The position numbers and the translations under genes were made by a program. A stretch of 64,000 nucleotides of DNA from Bradyrhizobium sp. LMTR 3 (GTDB taxonomy: Bacteria > Pseudomonadota > Alphaproteobacteria > Rhizobiales > Xanthobacteraceae), in assembly GCF_001693485.1 (NCBI RefSeq), contig NZ_MAXC01000043.1, positions 310,001-374,000 of the forward strand. Direction: 5' to 3'. Below the pieces are notes generated by a model. It saw nothing but the letters and a program-made list of their open reading frames with translations. It had not been told where the DNA came from and searched no databases. This document shows, piece by piece, positions 31,519-39,000 of the stretch; position 1 is the stretch's first letter, and each line of letters starts with the position of its first letter.

Positions 31519-33381
31519 TCAAGCGGCGCAGCCGATCCATTCGGTTGATGAATCGTCATCCAGCGTTGCCACAGCGCTCGCGCGCCGCGTCAGCACCGCA
31601 CGCTGGTTGATGTAGCCCTTGTCGGTGATCTCGCCGCCGTCGACGGACGCGGGTTCGGCCAGCAGCAGCGCGCGCGTTGCGTGACCGGACGAGTTGCCGC
31701 TTTGCGCCTTTAGGTTCGCAAGCCCCTGCGCGATCGCAGCGCGAACCTTGTCGTGGCCAATCACATCTTTCACGTCGGCGCTGTCGGGCAAGCCGGCATG
31801 TGCACGGCAGGCCGCAAAATTCGGAAACACGAGGAAGCGAACCTCGTCGCCGCCATGGCCGGTCACGACAATATCCTGCGCCAGCGGCGCCAGAGCAGCG
31901 ATGCCGGCGACGCGCAAGGTGCCGACGCTGACCCAGGTGCCGGAATTGAGCTTGAAGTCCTCGGCGACGCGACCGTCGAAGAACAGCCCGAGTTCGGGAT
32001 GGTCCGGATCGGCAAAGGTCACGGCATCGCCGATGAGATAGAAACCCTCTTCGTCGAACGCCTGCGCGGTCAATTCCGGCGCCTTCCAGTAACCGGGCGT
32101 GACATTCGGGCCGCGCACCCGCACCTCCAGCTTGTCGCCCGATGGCACCAGCTTCAGTTCGGTCCCCGGGATCGGCACGCCGATATTGCCGGAACGTTTC
32201 GCCTGGAAATGGCAATCGGTGGCGAGCGGCGAGGTTTCGGTCGAGCCCCAGGCCGACACCATCGGCAGCGCACGCCCCACCGTCTTGATCGAGAGTTCTT
32301 CCAGCGCGTTCCAGAGATTCTGCGGCAAGGCTGCGCCGGCGTAGAAGGCGAACTTCACCTCGCTGAAAAACTTTTTCCGCAACTCGTCGTCGCCGCGCAG
32401 CGCCGCGATCAACATGTCAAAACCGCGCGGCACGTTGAAATAGACCGATGGCATCACGCTGCGCAGATTGGCGAGCGAGGTCGCGAACAGCCCCGGCGCC
32501 GGCTTGCCGCCGTCGACATAGAGCGTACCGCCGTTGCGCAGCACCAGATTGAAATTGTGGTTGGCGCCGAAGGTGTGGCTCCACGGCAGCCAGTCGAGGA
32601 TCACGAGATCCTCGCCGCCATCTTCGAGGAACGTCCAGGTCTGCGCCTTGGCCTGCTGACTCGAGGTAAGCATGCGCTGGGTGTTGATCACGGCCTTCGG
32701 CGTGCCGGTCGAGCCCGAGGTGAACAGGAATTTTGCGATCGTGTCCGGCGTGATCGCTGCAAAGGTCTTTTCGACATCGGGCGTTTCCAGCGTTGCCGTG
32801 ATGGCGCGGAAGGAGCTCGCATTGCCCGCGTCCGCACTGCCGCTGACGATGATAGCCGAATGCAGCGGCTTGATCGCCGCCAGCGCCGCGGCAAACGGCT
32901 TTGTGCCGGAAACATAGATGGCGCCCGGTCCGAGCAGCGTGATCATGCTCTTGAGCTTGTCGAAATCCTTGGACATCAGCGAATAGGCTGGCGAGATCGC
33001 GGCCGATGGCACGCCGACATGCTGGGCGGCGAGCGCGAACAGCGCGTGCTCGACGCTGTTGTCGGACAGGATCACCAATGGCCGCTCGGCGCTCAAGCCT
33101 CGCGCCAGGATCCAGGCGGCGGCCGAGCGCACCTGCTTCAACGCATCCTTGTAGGTGACGGTGGTCCACGGCGTATCAACGCTGGCGCGATCGGCGAGAA
33201 AGATCCGGCCCGGCGCCTGCCGCGCCCAATGCTCCAGCCAATCGCCGATACAGCGCGCACTCGGCCGCAGCGGCGTGGTCGACCTCACCAGGATACTGCC
33301 ATCGGTCCGGCGATCGGCAACGATCGCGGGCGTCGCGAAAAGATTTTGGGAATCGGCACCGCTGATGGCGGCGATGGTCAT
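31519..33381 (-). CDS. fcs: Feruloyl-CoA synthetase (AMP-forming)
   Basis: A 620-residue acyl-CoA synthetase of the feruloyl/p-coumaroyl-CoA synthetase type, which activates hydroxycinnamates before side-chain shortening. The P-loop is FTSGSTGTPKAVINT, then LDWLPWSHTFGANHNFNLVLRNGGTLYVDGGKP (characteristic of this family), the A5 motif VSAWGSTETSPLAT, and the A7 LIGDAV. The family has an unusual long C-terminal part (SGTWVSVGTLRVAGI, GEITDKGYINQRAVL), present here. The start at 33381 is supported by AGGAGGAA; upstream in-frame codons run into the operator. A hydratase-lyase for the next step is not nearby. Confidence 0.92.
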   Translation of the reverse strand: MTIAAISGADSQNLFATPAIVADRRTDGSILVRSTTPLRPSARCIGDWLEHWARQAPGRIFLADRASVDTPWTTVTYKDALKQVRSAAAWILARGLSAERPLVILSDNSVEHALFALAAQHVGVPSAAISPAYSLMSKDFDKLKSMITLLGPGAIYVSGTKPFAAALAAIKPLHSAIIVSGSADAGNASSFRAITATLETPDVEKTFAAITPDTIAKFLFTSGSTGTPKAVINTQRMLTSSQQAKAQTWTFLEDGGEDLVILDWLPWSHTFGANHNFNLVLRNGGTLYVDGGKPAPGLFATSLANLRSVMPSVYFNVPRGFDMLIAALRGDDELRKKFFSEVKFAFYAGAALPQNLWNALEELSIKTVGRALPMVSAWGSTETSPLATDCHFQAKRSGNIGVPIPGTELKLVPSGDKLEVRVRGPNVTPGYWKAPELTAQAFDEEGFYLIGDAVTFADPDHPELGLFFDGRVAEDFKLNSGTWVSVGTLRVAGIAALAPLAQDIVVTGHGGDEVRFLVFPNFAACRAHAGLPDSADVKDVIGHDKVRAAIAQGLANLKAQSGNSSGHATRALLLAEPASVDGGEITDKGYINQRAVLTRRASAVATLDDDSSTEWIGCAA

Positions 33382-33432
33382 GGGCTTCCTCCTGCCGCCT
33401 CGGAAGGGCTGGCTTGACGTCAATGTTGAGCA

Positions 33433-33454
33433 CAACAATTGTTGTCGTCAACAA
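33433..33454. promoter_or_regulatory. Overlapping palindromes upstream of fcs (CAACAATTGTTG and TTGTTG-N4-CAACAA)
   Basis: CAACAATTGTTG (33433-33444) is a perfect 12-bp palindrome; its right half TTGTTG then pairs with CAACAA (33449-33454) across TCGT. The cluster lies between fcs and the divergent MarR gene, so it is a candidate operator for that regulator and for a hydroxycinnamate response. Confidence 0.6.
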
Positions 33455-33494
33455 CAATCTTCCCCTCGGTCGCGCGAAGCGCTAGAAGGGAACG

Positions 33495-34046
33495 ATGGCG
33501 AGGAACAGTCAGGCACCCGGAATTGCCAAGTCACGAATTGCCAAGTCACGCGCTGGTATCCGGCCGCGCTCCGGCGGCCGCATTCGAAGCGAAAACGGCA
33601 ACACCCACAGCGATCTGATGAACGGCGAAATCGGCCTTGACGCGCTGGCGGGCCACGCCGGCTATGCGGTGCGGCGCTTTCAGATCTGGATTTTCCAGGA
33701 TTTCATTCGCACGCTCGGCGCGGTCGATATCCGGCCCACGCAGTATTCCGTGATGACGGTGATCGGCGCCAACCCGGGCCTGAGCCAGATGGCAGTTGCA
33801 AAACGGCTCGGCATCGAGCGCGCCCGGCTGGTGCACCTCCTGGATAGTCTCGAACAGCGCGATCTCGTCAGCCGCGTCAAATCCGCCACCGACCGCCGCT
33901 CCCACGCGCTGCACCTGACCGCGCGCGGCCGGACGGCGCTGGCGCAGTTCAAGCGGCTTGCCGCCGAACATGAGCGCCATGTGGCCGAGAAGATCGGCAA
34001 GGAGAACCGGGAGAAGCTGCTGCAGATACTTTCGGACTTCACCTGA
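33495..34046 (+). CDS. MarR family regulator, divergent from fcs
   Basis: A 183-residue MarR regulator. The helix-turn-helix is LSQMAVAKRLGIERARLVHLLDSLEQRDLVS and the wing is RVKSATDRRSHALHLTARG. The first 41 residues are unusual, basic and low in hydrophobics (GIAKSRIAKSR), encoded in part by a 15-bp tandem duplication of GAATTGCCAAGTCAC (33520-33549). The ATG at 33495 has a good AGAAGGG, whereas 33618 (MNGEIGL) gives the conserved core. It probably represses fcs through the palindromes at 33433-33454. Confidence 0.86.
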   Translation: MARNSQAPGIAKSRIAKSRAGIRPRSGGRIRSENGNTHSDLMNGEIGLDALAGHAGYAVRRFQIWIFQDFIRTLGAVDIRPTQYSVMTVIGANPGLSQMAVAKRLGIERARLVHLLDSLEQRDLVSRVKSATDRRSHALHLTARGRTALAQFKRLAAEHERHVAEKIGKENREKLLQILSDFT

Positions 34047-34187
34047 TCGCGGCCGGCGCCGCGCCTTGGGCTGGTTCGCCTAAATTTTAGGCATCCGCCG
34101 GTAACGGCCGGCGCTCATGGCGTGCGCAATCGTCCCGCAAGCACATGAAATTACAAATCTATATTTGATCGTTGGCTCGACTAGGCG

Positions 34188-34199
34188 ATTGTACACAAT
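34188..34199. promoter_or_regulatory. GntR-type operator candidate ATTGTACACAAT upstream of atzF
   Basis: ATTGT and ACAAT are inverted around AC, 56 bases before the atzF ATG. The form is close to FCD-type GntR operators such as ATTGTATACAAT. A similar box, ATTGCATACAAA, lies at 45009-45020 before the transporter/atz operon (9 of 12 bases the same). The GntR gene at 36188 is the obvious candidate binder. Confidence 0.6.
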
Positions 34200-34254
34200 G
34201 GCACATCGCTTGCTTCAGTCCGGGTAACCTTTTGCTCGCTGGAGTTTTGCTGCC

Positions 34255-36063
34255 ATGGGGTCCGACGCGCCTGAAACCGTTGCCGCCATCGTCGCCGCGC
34301 ACCGCGCCGGCGCGATCACCCCGGCGCAAACCGTCGCCCGCAGCTATCAGCGCATCCGTGACCATAACGACCCCGCCGTGTTCATCAGCCTGCGCGAGGA
34401 GAAGAATGCGGTGGCGGAGGCCGAAGCGCTGGCCTCGAAAGATGCGGCATTGCTTCCGCTGCTCGGCGTCCCCGTTGCTGTGAAGGACAATATCGACGCG
34501 CTGGGCTTAGCGACCACAGCGGCCTGCCCGGCCTTTTCCTATTCGCCCGCGCAGGACTCGACGGCGGTCGCAAAGCTGCGGGCGGCCGGCGCCATCGTTA
34601 TCGGCAAGACCAATCTCGACCAGTTCGCGACCGGCCTGGTCGGCGTCCGCTCGCCCTACGGCATTCCTGTCAATCCGATCCGCGCCGATCTCGTGCCGGG
34701 CGGGTCGAGTTCGGGCTCGGCAGTCGCGGTTTCCGCAGGCCTCGTGCCGCTGGCGCTCGGCACCGACACCGCAGGCAGCGGCCGCGTGCCGGCGATGCTC
34801 AACAACATCGTAGGACTGAAGCCGAGCCTTGGACTGATCTCCAACGCCGGGCTGGTCCCGGCCTGCCGCACGCTGGACTGCATTTCGATGTTCTCGCTCA
34901 CGGTCGACGATGCAATGACTGCACTGACGGTCATGGCCGGCCCTGATGGCGCCGATCCATATTCGCTCGACCGGCCGCTGGGCCCGATGTCCGCGTTTCC
35001 CGAAAAACTCCGGCTTGGCGTGCCGCGCAATGGCCAATTGATCTTCTTTGGCGACGCGGCTGCCGAGAAAGCCTATGGCGAGGCGCTCAAGGGCTGGACG
35101 GCGCTCGGCGCCACGCTGGTCGAATTCGACCTCGAACCGTTTTATGAGACCGCGCGGCTGCTCTATGAGGGACCGTGGGTCGCCGAGCGATACCTTGTCA
35201 TCCGCGACCTCCTGGCATCCTCGCCAGATTCGATTCATCCGGTGACGCGCGAGATCACCGCCGCCGGCGCGCGGCTGACCGCCGCTGACACCTTTGCCTC
35301 ACTCTATCGGCTGCAGGCGCTGCGGCGCACGGCCGAGCGCAGCTTTGCCCATTTCGACGCGATGGTGCTGCCGACGGCGCCGACCGCCTATTCGACAGCG
35401 CAGGTGCTGGCCAATCCGATCGAGCTCAACAGCCGGCTCGGCACTTACACCAATTTTGTGAATTTGCTCGACCTCTGCGGACTTGCGCTGCCGGCCGCGA
35501 TGCGCGCGGACGGCATTCCGTTCGGCATCACGCTATTGGCGCCCGCGGGACGCGACGCGCAACTCGCCGGCATCGGGCGGGTGTTTCATGCCGATACTCA
35601 ACTGAAGATGGGAGCCAAGGGGCTGATGCAGCCGCCGCTCGCTTCGTTGCCAGCAGCCGCGAGTGGCGATGAAATCACCCTCGCAGTGGTCGGCGCGCAT
35701 CTTTCCGGCATGGCGCTCAATGGCGAACTCCAGGCGCTCGGCGCCCGCCTGATTGAGACGACCACGACCGCACCGGACTACAAGCTCTACGCGCTCGACA
35801 CGGTGCCGCCGAAACCCGGCATGCTGCGCGTGGGGCAAGGCGCAGGCAGTTCGATCAAGCTGGAGCTATGGGCACTGTCGGCGACAGCGTTCGGCAAATT
35901 CGTCGCCGCGATCCCGCCGCCGCTCGGCATCGGCACGATACGGCTCGCCAACGGAAGAAGCGTAAAGGGGTTTCTGGTCGAGCCTGCCGCCATCAACGGC
36001 GCGCGCGATATCTCCGCATTCGGCGGCTGGCGCGCGTTCATGGCGGAGAAGGCGGCGGTGTAA
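34255..36063 (+). CDS. atzF: Allophanate hydrolase AtzF
   Basis: AtzF splits allophanate into two CO2 and two ammonia. The 602-residue protein has an N-terminal amidase-signature domain with triad K77 (AVKDNID), S151 (GGSSSGSA) and S175 (GTDTAGSGR), then the extra C-terminal domain specific to allophanate hydrolase (LAVVGAHLSGMALNGELQALGA, LYALDTVPPKPGMLR, KGFLVEPAAI) from about residue 470. Urea carboxylase, its partner in urea use, is absent. The convergent atzG-E-H genes suggest it works in carboxybiuret/dicarboxyurea breakdown. The likely operator lies at 34188-34199. Confidence 0.94.
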   Translation: MGSDAPETVAAIVAAHRAGAITPAQTVARSYQRIRDHNDPAVFISLREEKNAVAEAEALASKDAALLPLLGVPVAVKDNIDALGLATTAACPAFSYSPAQDSTAVAKLRAAGAIVIGKTNLDQFATGLVGVRSPYGIPVNPIRADLVPGGSSSGSAVAVSAGLVPLALGTDTAGSGRVPAMLNNIVGLKPSLGLISNAGLVPACRTLDCISMFSLTVDDAMTALTVMAGPDGADPYSLDRPLGPMSAFPEKLRLGVPRNGQLIFFGDAAAEKAYGEALKGWTALGATLVEFDLEPFYETARLLYEGPWVAERYLVIRDLLASSPDSIHPVTREITAAGARLTAADTFASLYRLQALRRTAERSFAHFDAMVLPTAPTAYSTAQVLANPIELNSRLGTYTNFVNLLDLCGLALPAAMRADGIPFGITLLAPAGRDAQLAGIGRVFHADTQLKMGAKGLMQPPLASLPAAASGDEITLAVVGAHLSGMALNGELQALGARLIETTTTAPDYKLYALDTVPPKPGMLRVGQGAGSSIKLELWALSATAFGKFVAAIPPPLGIGTIRLANGRSVKGFLVEPAAINGARDISAFGGWRAFMAEKAAV

Positions 36064-36073
36064 GCCGTCATTT

Positions 36074-36166
36074 CGTAGGGTGGGCAAAGCGAAGCGTGCC
36101 CACCGTCACATGCAACAGCGGAAAGGTGGTGGGCACGGCGCTTTCGCGCCTTTGCCCACCCTACGG
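36074..36166. repeat. CGTAGGGTGGGCAAAG...CTTTGCCCACCCTACG inverted repeat between convergent genes
   Basis: Arms at the two ends pair over 16 bases. Inside are GCGAAGCGTGCCCACC and GGTGGGCACGGCGCTTTCGC, also inverted. It lies exactly between the ends of atzF (36063) and the GntR gene (36188), so it can terminate both transcripts. A common dispersed element in this genus. Confidence 0.87.
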
Positions 36167-36187
36167 TCTTGCGCAAGCGGAGAAAGC

Positions 36188-36892
36188 CTACACCGACACC
36201 GCGTAAATCTCGTACTCCCCGCGCACCAGTTCGATATGCGCGCGCATCGCGGCCGCCGCACCGCTCTTGTCGCCGCGCATGATCGCGACCACGACGCGGT
36301 CGTGCTCGGCGTGCGACTTTGCCAGCCGCCCGAGATTGCGGAACTGGGCGCGGCGGAATGGCTGTACGCGCACCCTTGTGGCCAGCGTCATCTCGGCGAT
36401 GTAGCTGTTCTGCGAGCCGGCATAGATCGCATTGTGGAAACGCTCGTTGACGGCGTGAAAGCGTTCGGGATTGCCGGCATGGCTCAGCACCCGCAATTCT
36501 TCATGGATCGCTTCAAGCTTCTGACGGTCCCCCGGCGGCATGCGTTCGGCCGCGAGCCCCGCGCACAACGCTTCCAGCTCCGCCATCGCTTCGAACATTT
36601 CGGTCAGCCGGTCCAGCGACGGCTGTGCCACCACCGCGCCGCGATGGGCCCGCGCCTCCACCAGGCCGCTCGCCACCAGTTGGCGCAGCGCCTCGCGCAC
36701 CGGCGTGCGCGACACGGCAAAGCGCCGGGCGATATCGGTCTCGTCGAGCGCGGAACCCGGCGGCAGCACGCCGCGCACGATCTCGTCGGCCAGTTGCAGC
36801 CGCAATTCCTCTGCGCGCGTGACCTTGTCCCGCTGCGACGAAGGGCGATCGACGCGGCGAACCGTGGCTTCTGGCAGATCTTCCAGACTCAT
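36188..36892 (-). CDS. GntR family (FadR/FCD-type) regulator of the atz-transport operon
   Basis: A 234-residue regulator. The winged HTH is at about 25-90 (LRLQLADEIVRGVLPPGSALDETDIARRFAVSRTPVREALRQL), and the FCD effector domain follows with metal/ligand residues in FHAVNERFHNAIYAG and HAEHDRVVVAIMRGD. It starts within the stop codon of atzH (ATGA overlap, 36889-36892), so it is the last cistron of the operon. Probable targets are the ATTG-N4-ACAA boxes at 34188 and 45009. The effector, perhaps an allophanate-pathway intermediate, is unknown. Confidence 0.9.
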   Translation of the reverse strand: MSLEDLPEATVRRVDRPSSQRDKVTRAEELRLQLADEIVRGVLPPGSALDETDIARRFAVSRTPVREALRQLVASGLVEARAHRGAVVAQPSLDRLTEMFEAMAELEALCAGLAAERMPPGDRQKLEAIHEELRVLSHAGNPERFHAVNERFHNAIYAGSQNSYIAEMTLATRVRVQPFRRAQFRNLGRLAKSHAEHDRVVVAIMRGDKSGAAAAMRAHIELVRGEYEIYAVSV

Positions 36893-37302
36893 GCCTTCTG
36901 ATCCATTTGCTTGGAAGATTTGGGCTCGTCGATGATGCTGACATGGGCCGCGACGATCTTCCAACCTTCGGGAAACCGGATCCAGGTTTGCATCTGCCGC
37001 CCGACCTTTCCGGGTGCGCCGTCGCGATAGAACAGCGTGGAGGCCACGGCGGTATCGCGGCCATAGGTCGTGATCACGGTCTTGTCGGTCCGGCGCATCA
37101 GCCCGACCGGCGAGCGCGCGGCGCGGAACGCCATGATGGCGTCGTAGCCGTAGAGATTTTCGCCGATGCCATAGCGCAGCGTGCGGGGATCGTCGTGGAA
37201 CAATTCGTCCAGCACCGCCACGTCGTTCGACACCAGCGCCTTTTCGTAGCGCTGGAATTGCAAGGTGACTTCGGCCAGCACGTTGGGAAGATCGATCTCC
37301 AT
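36889..37302 (-). CDS. atzH: AtzH-like DUF3225/NTF2-fold protein (1,3-dicarboxyurea decarboxylase type)
   Basis: A 137-residue NTF2-like protein (EVTLQFQRYEKALVSNDVAVLDELFHDDPRTLRYGIGEN, YGYDAIMAFRAAR, GRQMQTWIRFPEGWKIVAAHVSII), matching the AtzH family found beside AtzE. In the cyanuric acid pathway AtzH decarboxylates 1,3-dicarboxyurea to allophanate. The gene is two bases downstream of atzE and overlaps the GntR start. Start at 37302 gives MEIDLPNV, the family N terminus. Function is by homology and gene order. Confidence 0.88.
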   Translation of the reverse strand: MEIDLPNVLAEVTLQFQRYEKALVSNDVAVLDELFHDDPRTLRYGIGENLYGYDAIMAFRAARSPVGLMRRTDKTVITTYGRDTAVASTLFYRDGAPGKVGRQMQTWIRFPEGWKIVAAHVSIIDEPKSSKQMDQKA

Positions 37303-37304
37303 GG

Positions 37305-38702
37305 CTACAATCCTCTCGGCGCAGGTGCCGCAGCGGCGCCCATCCGCTCCAGCGCATGCGCAACCCGCAGCGCGATATCTTCCCGCCACGGCGCGGCGAT
37401 GATCTGCACGCCGATCGGCATCGGCTCCAGCGGTACCGGCACCGCCACCACCGGAAGGCCGATGAACGAAATCGGCTGGGTGTGGATGCCGATATTGGCG
37501 CGCACCGGCAATTCGACGCCGTCGAGCGTAAAGGTTACTTGGCCGAGCTTGGGCGCAATGCAGGGCGTCGCCGGTGCGATGATTACGTCCACCGATTGGA
37601 ACAGCTCCAACACCCTTGCCCGATACCAGCGGCGGAATTTTTGCGCGCGGTCGACCAGCGGCGCCGGGACCATCGCGCCCGCAATCAGGCGGTCACGCAC
37701 CGCGGGATCGAAATCGTTCGGACGCCGGCGCAGGCGATCGAGATGCAGCGACGCGCCCTCGGTCGTGGTGATGACGTAAGCCGCGGCGCGGGCGCGCGCG
37801 GCTTCCGGAATTTCGACCGTCCTGGTCGCGTTCAACGCCTTGGCGATGCGCGCCACGGCCTCGACCGCTTCCGGAAAGACGTTCTTCTGAAAGTACCCGC
37901 CGGCTACCGCGACCCGCAGGCCGTCGACGCCTTTCGCCAACAGCGGCGCAACCGGTTCGACCGGTCGCGTTGTGCAGGCTGCGTCATCGGCATCCGGCCC
38001 CTGCATCGCGTCATAGGCCAGCGCGAGGTCGCCGACATTGCGCGCCAAGGGACCCAGATGATCGAGGCTTGCGACAAAGGGAAACGAGCGGGCGCGCGAC
38101 AGCCGGCCATAGGTCGGCTTCAGGCCGAAGACGCCGCAGAACGACGAGGGCACGCGGATCGAGCCGTTGGTATCGGATCCCAGGGCGATCGGAACAAGAG
38201 CGCTGCCGACCGCGCTGCCGGAGCCGCCGGAGGAGCCGCCGGTCATCCGCGTCGGATCGTGCGGATTGCGCGACGGGCCATCATGCACGTTCTCGCCGGT
38301 GAAGTCATAGGCGTATTCGCCCATGTTGAGCGCGCCGACCAGCACGGCGCCGGCCGCTTCCATGCGCTCGATCAGCGTGGCGTCCCGCGGTGACGGAGCG
38401 AGATCGCGGTTGATCTTCGATCCGGCGCGGGTGGCGAGACCCTTCACGTCGAACAGGTTCTTCACCGCGAAGGGAACGCCAGCGAGCGGTCCGACCTTCT
38501 GACCGGCGGCGATGGCGGCATCGACCGCGCGGGCTTTCGCGCGCGCGCGATCGGCGGTGATGTCGGTAAACGAGTTCAGCACGGAATCACATTTGGCGAT
38601 TCGCGCCAGTGCGGCTTCGGTCGCGTCGATGGCGGACAGCTTGCCGCCTGCGACGGCCTGCGCGATTTGTTGGGCCGATGGCCCGTCAGTGTTCACGGTC
38701 AT
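37305..38702 (-). CDS. atzE: 1-carboxybiuret hydrolase subunit AtzE (amidase signature)
   Basis: A 465-residue amidase-signature enzyme. The catalytic triad K81 (AVKNLFD), S157 (GGSSGGSGSA) and S181 (GSDTNGSIRVP) is complete, with spacing identical to the known AtzE triad. AtzE with AtzG deaminates 1-carboxybiuret to 1,3-dicarboxyurea. It starts seven bases after atzG and ends two bases before atzH. Other amidases of this family exist, but the atzG and atzH neighbours make the AtzE call strong. Confidence 0.92.
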   Translation of the reverse strand: MTVNTDGPSAQQIAQAVAGGKLSAIDATEAALARIAKCDSVLNSFTDITADRARAKARAVDAAIAAGQKVGPLAGVPFAVKNLFDVKGLATRAGSKINRDLAPSPRDATLIERMEAAGAVLVGALNMGEYAYDFTGENVHDGPSRNPHDPTRMTGGSSGGSGSAVGSALVPIALGSDTNGSIRVPSSFCGVFGLKPTYGRLSRARSFPFVASLDHLGPLARNVGDLALAYDAMQGPDADDAACTTRPVEPVAPLLAKGVDGLRVAVAGGYFQKNVFPEAVEAVARIAKALNATRTVEIPEAARARAAAYVITTTEGASLHLDRLRRRPNDFDPAVRDRLIAGAMVPAPLVDRAQKFRRWYRARVLELFQSVDVIIAPATPCIAPKLGQVTFTLDGVELPVRANIGIHTQPISFIGLPVVAVPVPLEPMPIGVQIIAAPWREDIALRVAHALERMGAAAAPAPRGL

Positions 38703-38709
38703 GGCCTTA

Positions 38710-38907
38710 TCACGCTGTGTAGACGCTGGCCGGTTCGGTCTCGTCCGGCAGCGGGAATTCATCGACCAACCGCGCCAGCCTCAGCGACACTTCGAGGTTC
38801 GCTCGTACTGCAGGACGCCAGGCGTCGTCGACCGGCAGCGCCAGCGCCTTGGCGACGGCATCGATGTAATTATCCAGGGGATCGGTACTCTTTTCTGCCA
38901 CCTTCAT
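38710..38907 (-). CDS. atzG: AtzG-like DUF4089 small subunit
   Basis: A 65-residue protein (MKVAEKSTDPLDNYIDAVAKALALPVDDAWRPAVRANLEVSLRLARLVDEFPL) of the DUF4089 family, the small subunit that stabilises AtzE in a heterotetramer. The ATG at 38907 is preferred because GGAGAAGGAG lies immediately before it; one at 38922 falls in the edge of a repeat. It is seven bases upstream of atzE. Too short to recognise alone, but position and the DAWRP-x6-L pattern support it. Confidence 0.87.
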   Translation of the reverse strand: MKVAEKSTDPLDNYIDAVAKALALPVDDAWRPAVRANLEVSLRLARLVDEFPLPDETEPASVYTA

Positions 38908-38917
38908 CTCCTTCTCC

Positions 38918-39000
38918 GTCATCGCCCGGCTTGACCGGGCGATCCAGTAAACACCAACGTTAGTGAGTACTGGATGCCCCGCCTTCGCGGGGCATGACAA
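38918..39000. repeat. GTCATCGCCCGG...ATGCCCCGCCTTCGCGGGGCAT repeat overlapping the ATPase 3' end
   Basis: Hairpins GCCCGGCTTGACCGGGC and ATGCCCCGCCTTCGCGGGGCAT flank CCAGTA...TACTGG. Related to the elements at 59688-59810 and 39842-39933. The right part encodes the last residues (VMPREGGASSTH) of the upstream ABC ATPase. Confidence 0.83.

Noticed and set aside
31753..33417. Long open frame antisense to the feruloyl-CoA synthetase gene (554 codons)
   Set aside because: Codon-phase shadow in high-GC DNA; the opposite strand encodes a complete, motif-rich enzyme, and the shadow has no recognisable domain.
34255..36063. Ordinary amidase rather than allophanate hydrolase
   Set aside because: The protein has the extra C-terminal domain of about 130 residues specific to AtzF and neighbouring atzGEH genes.
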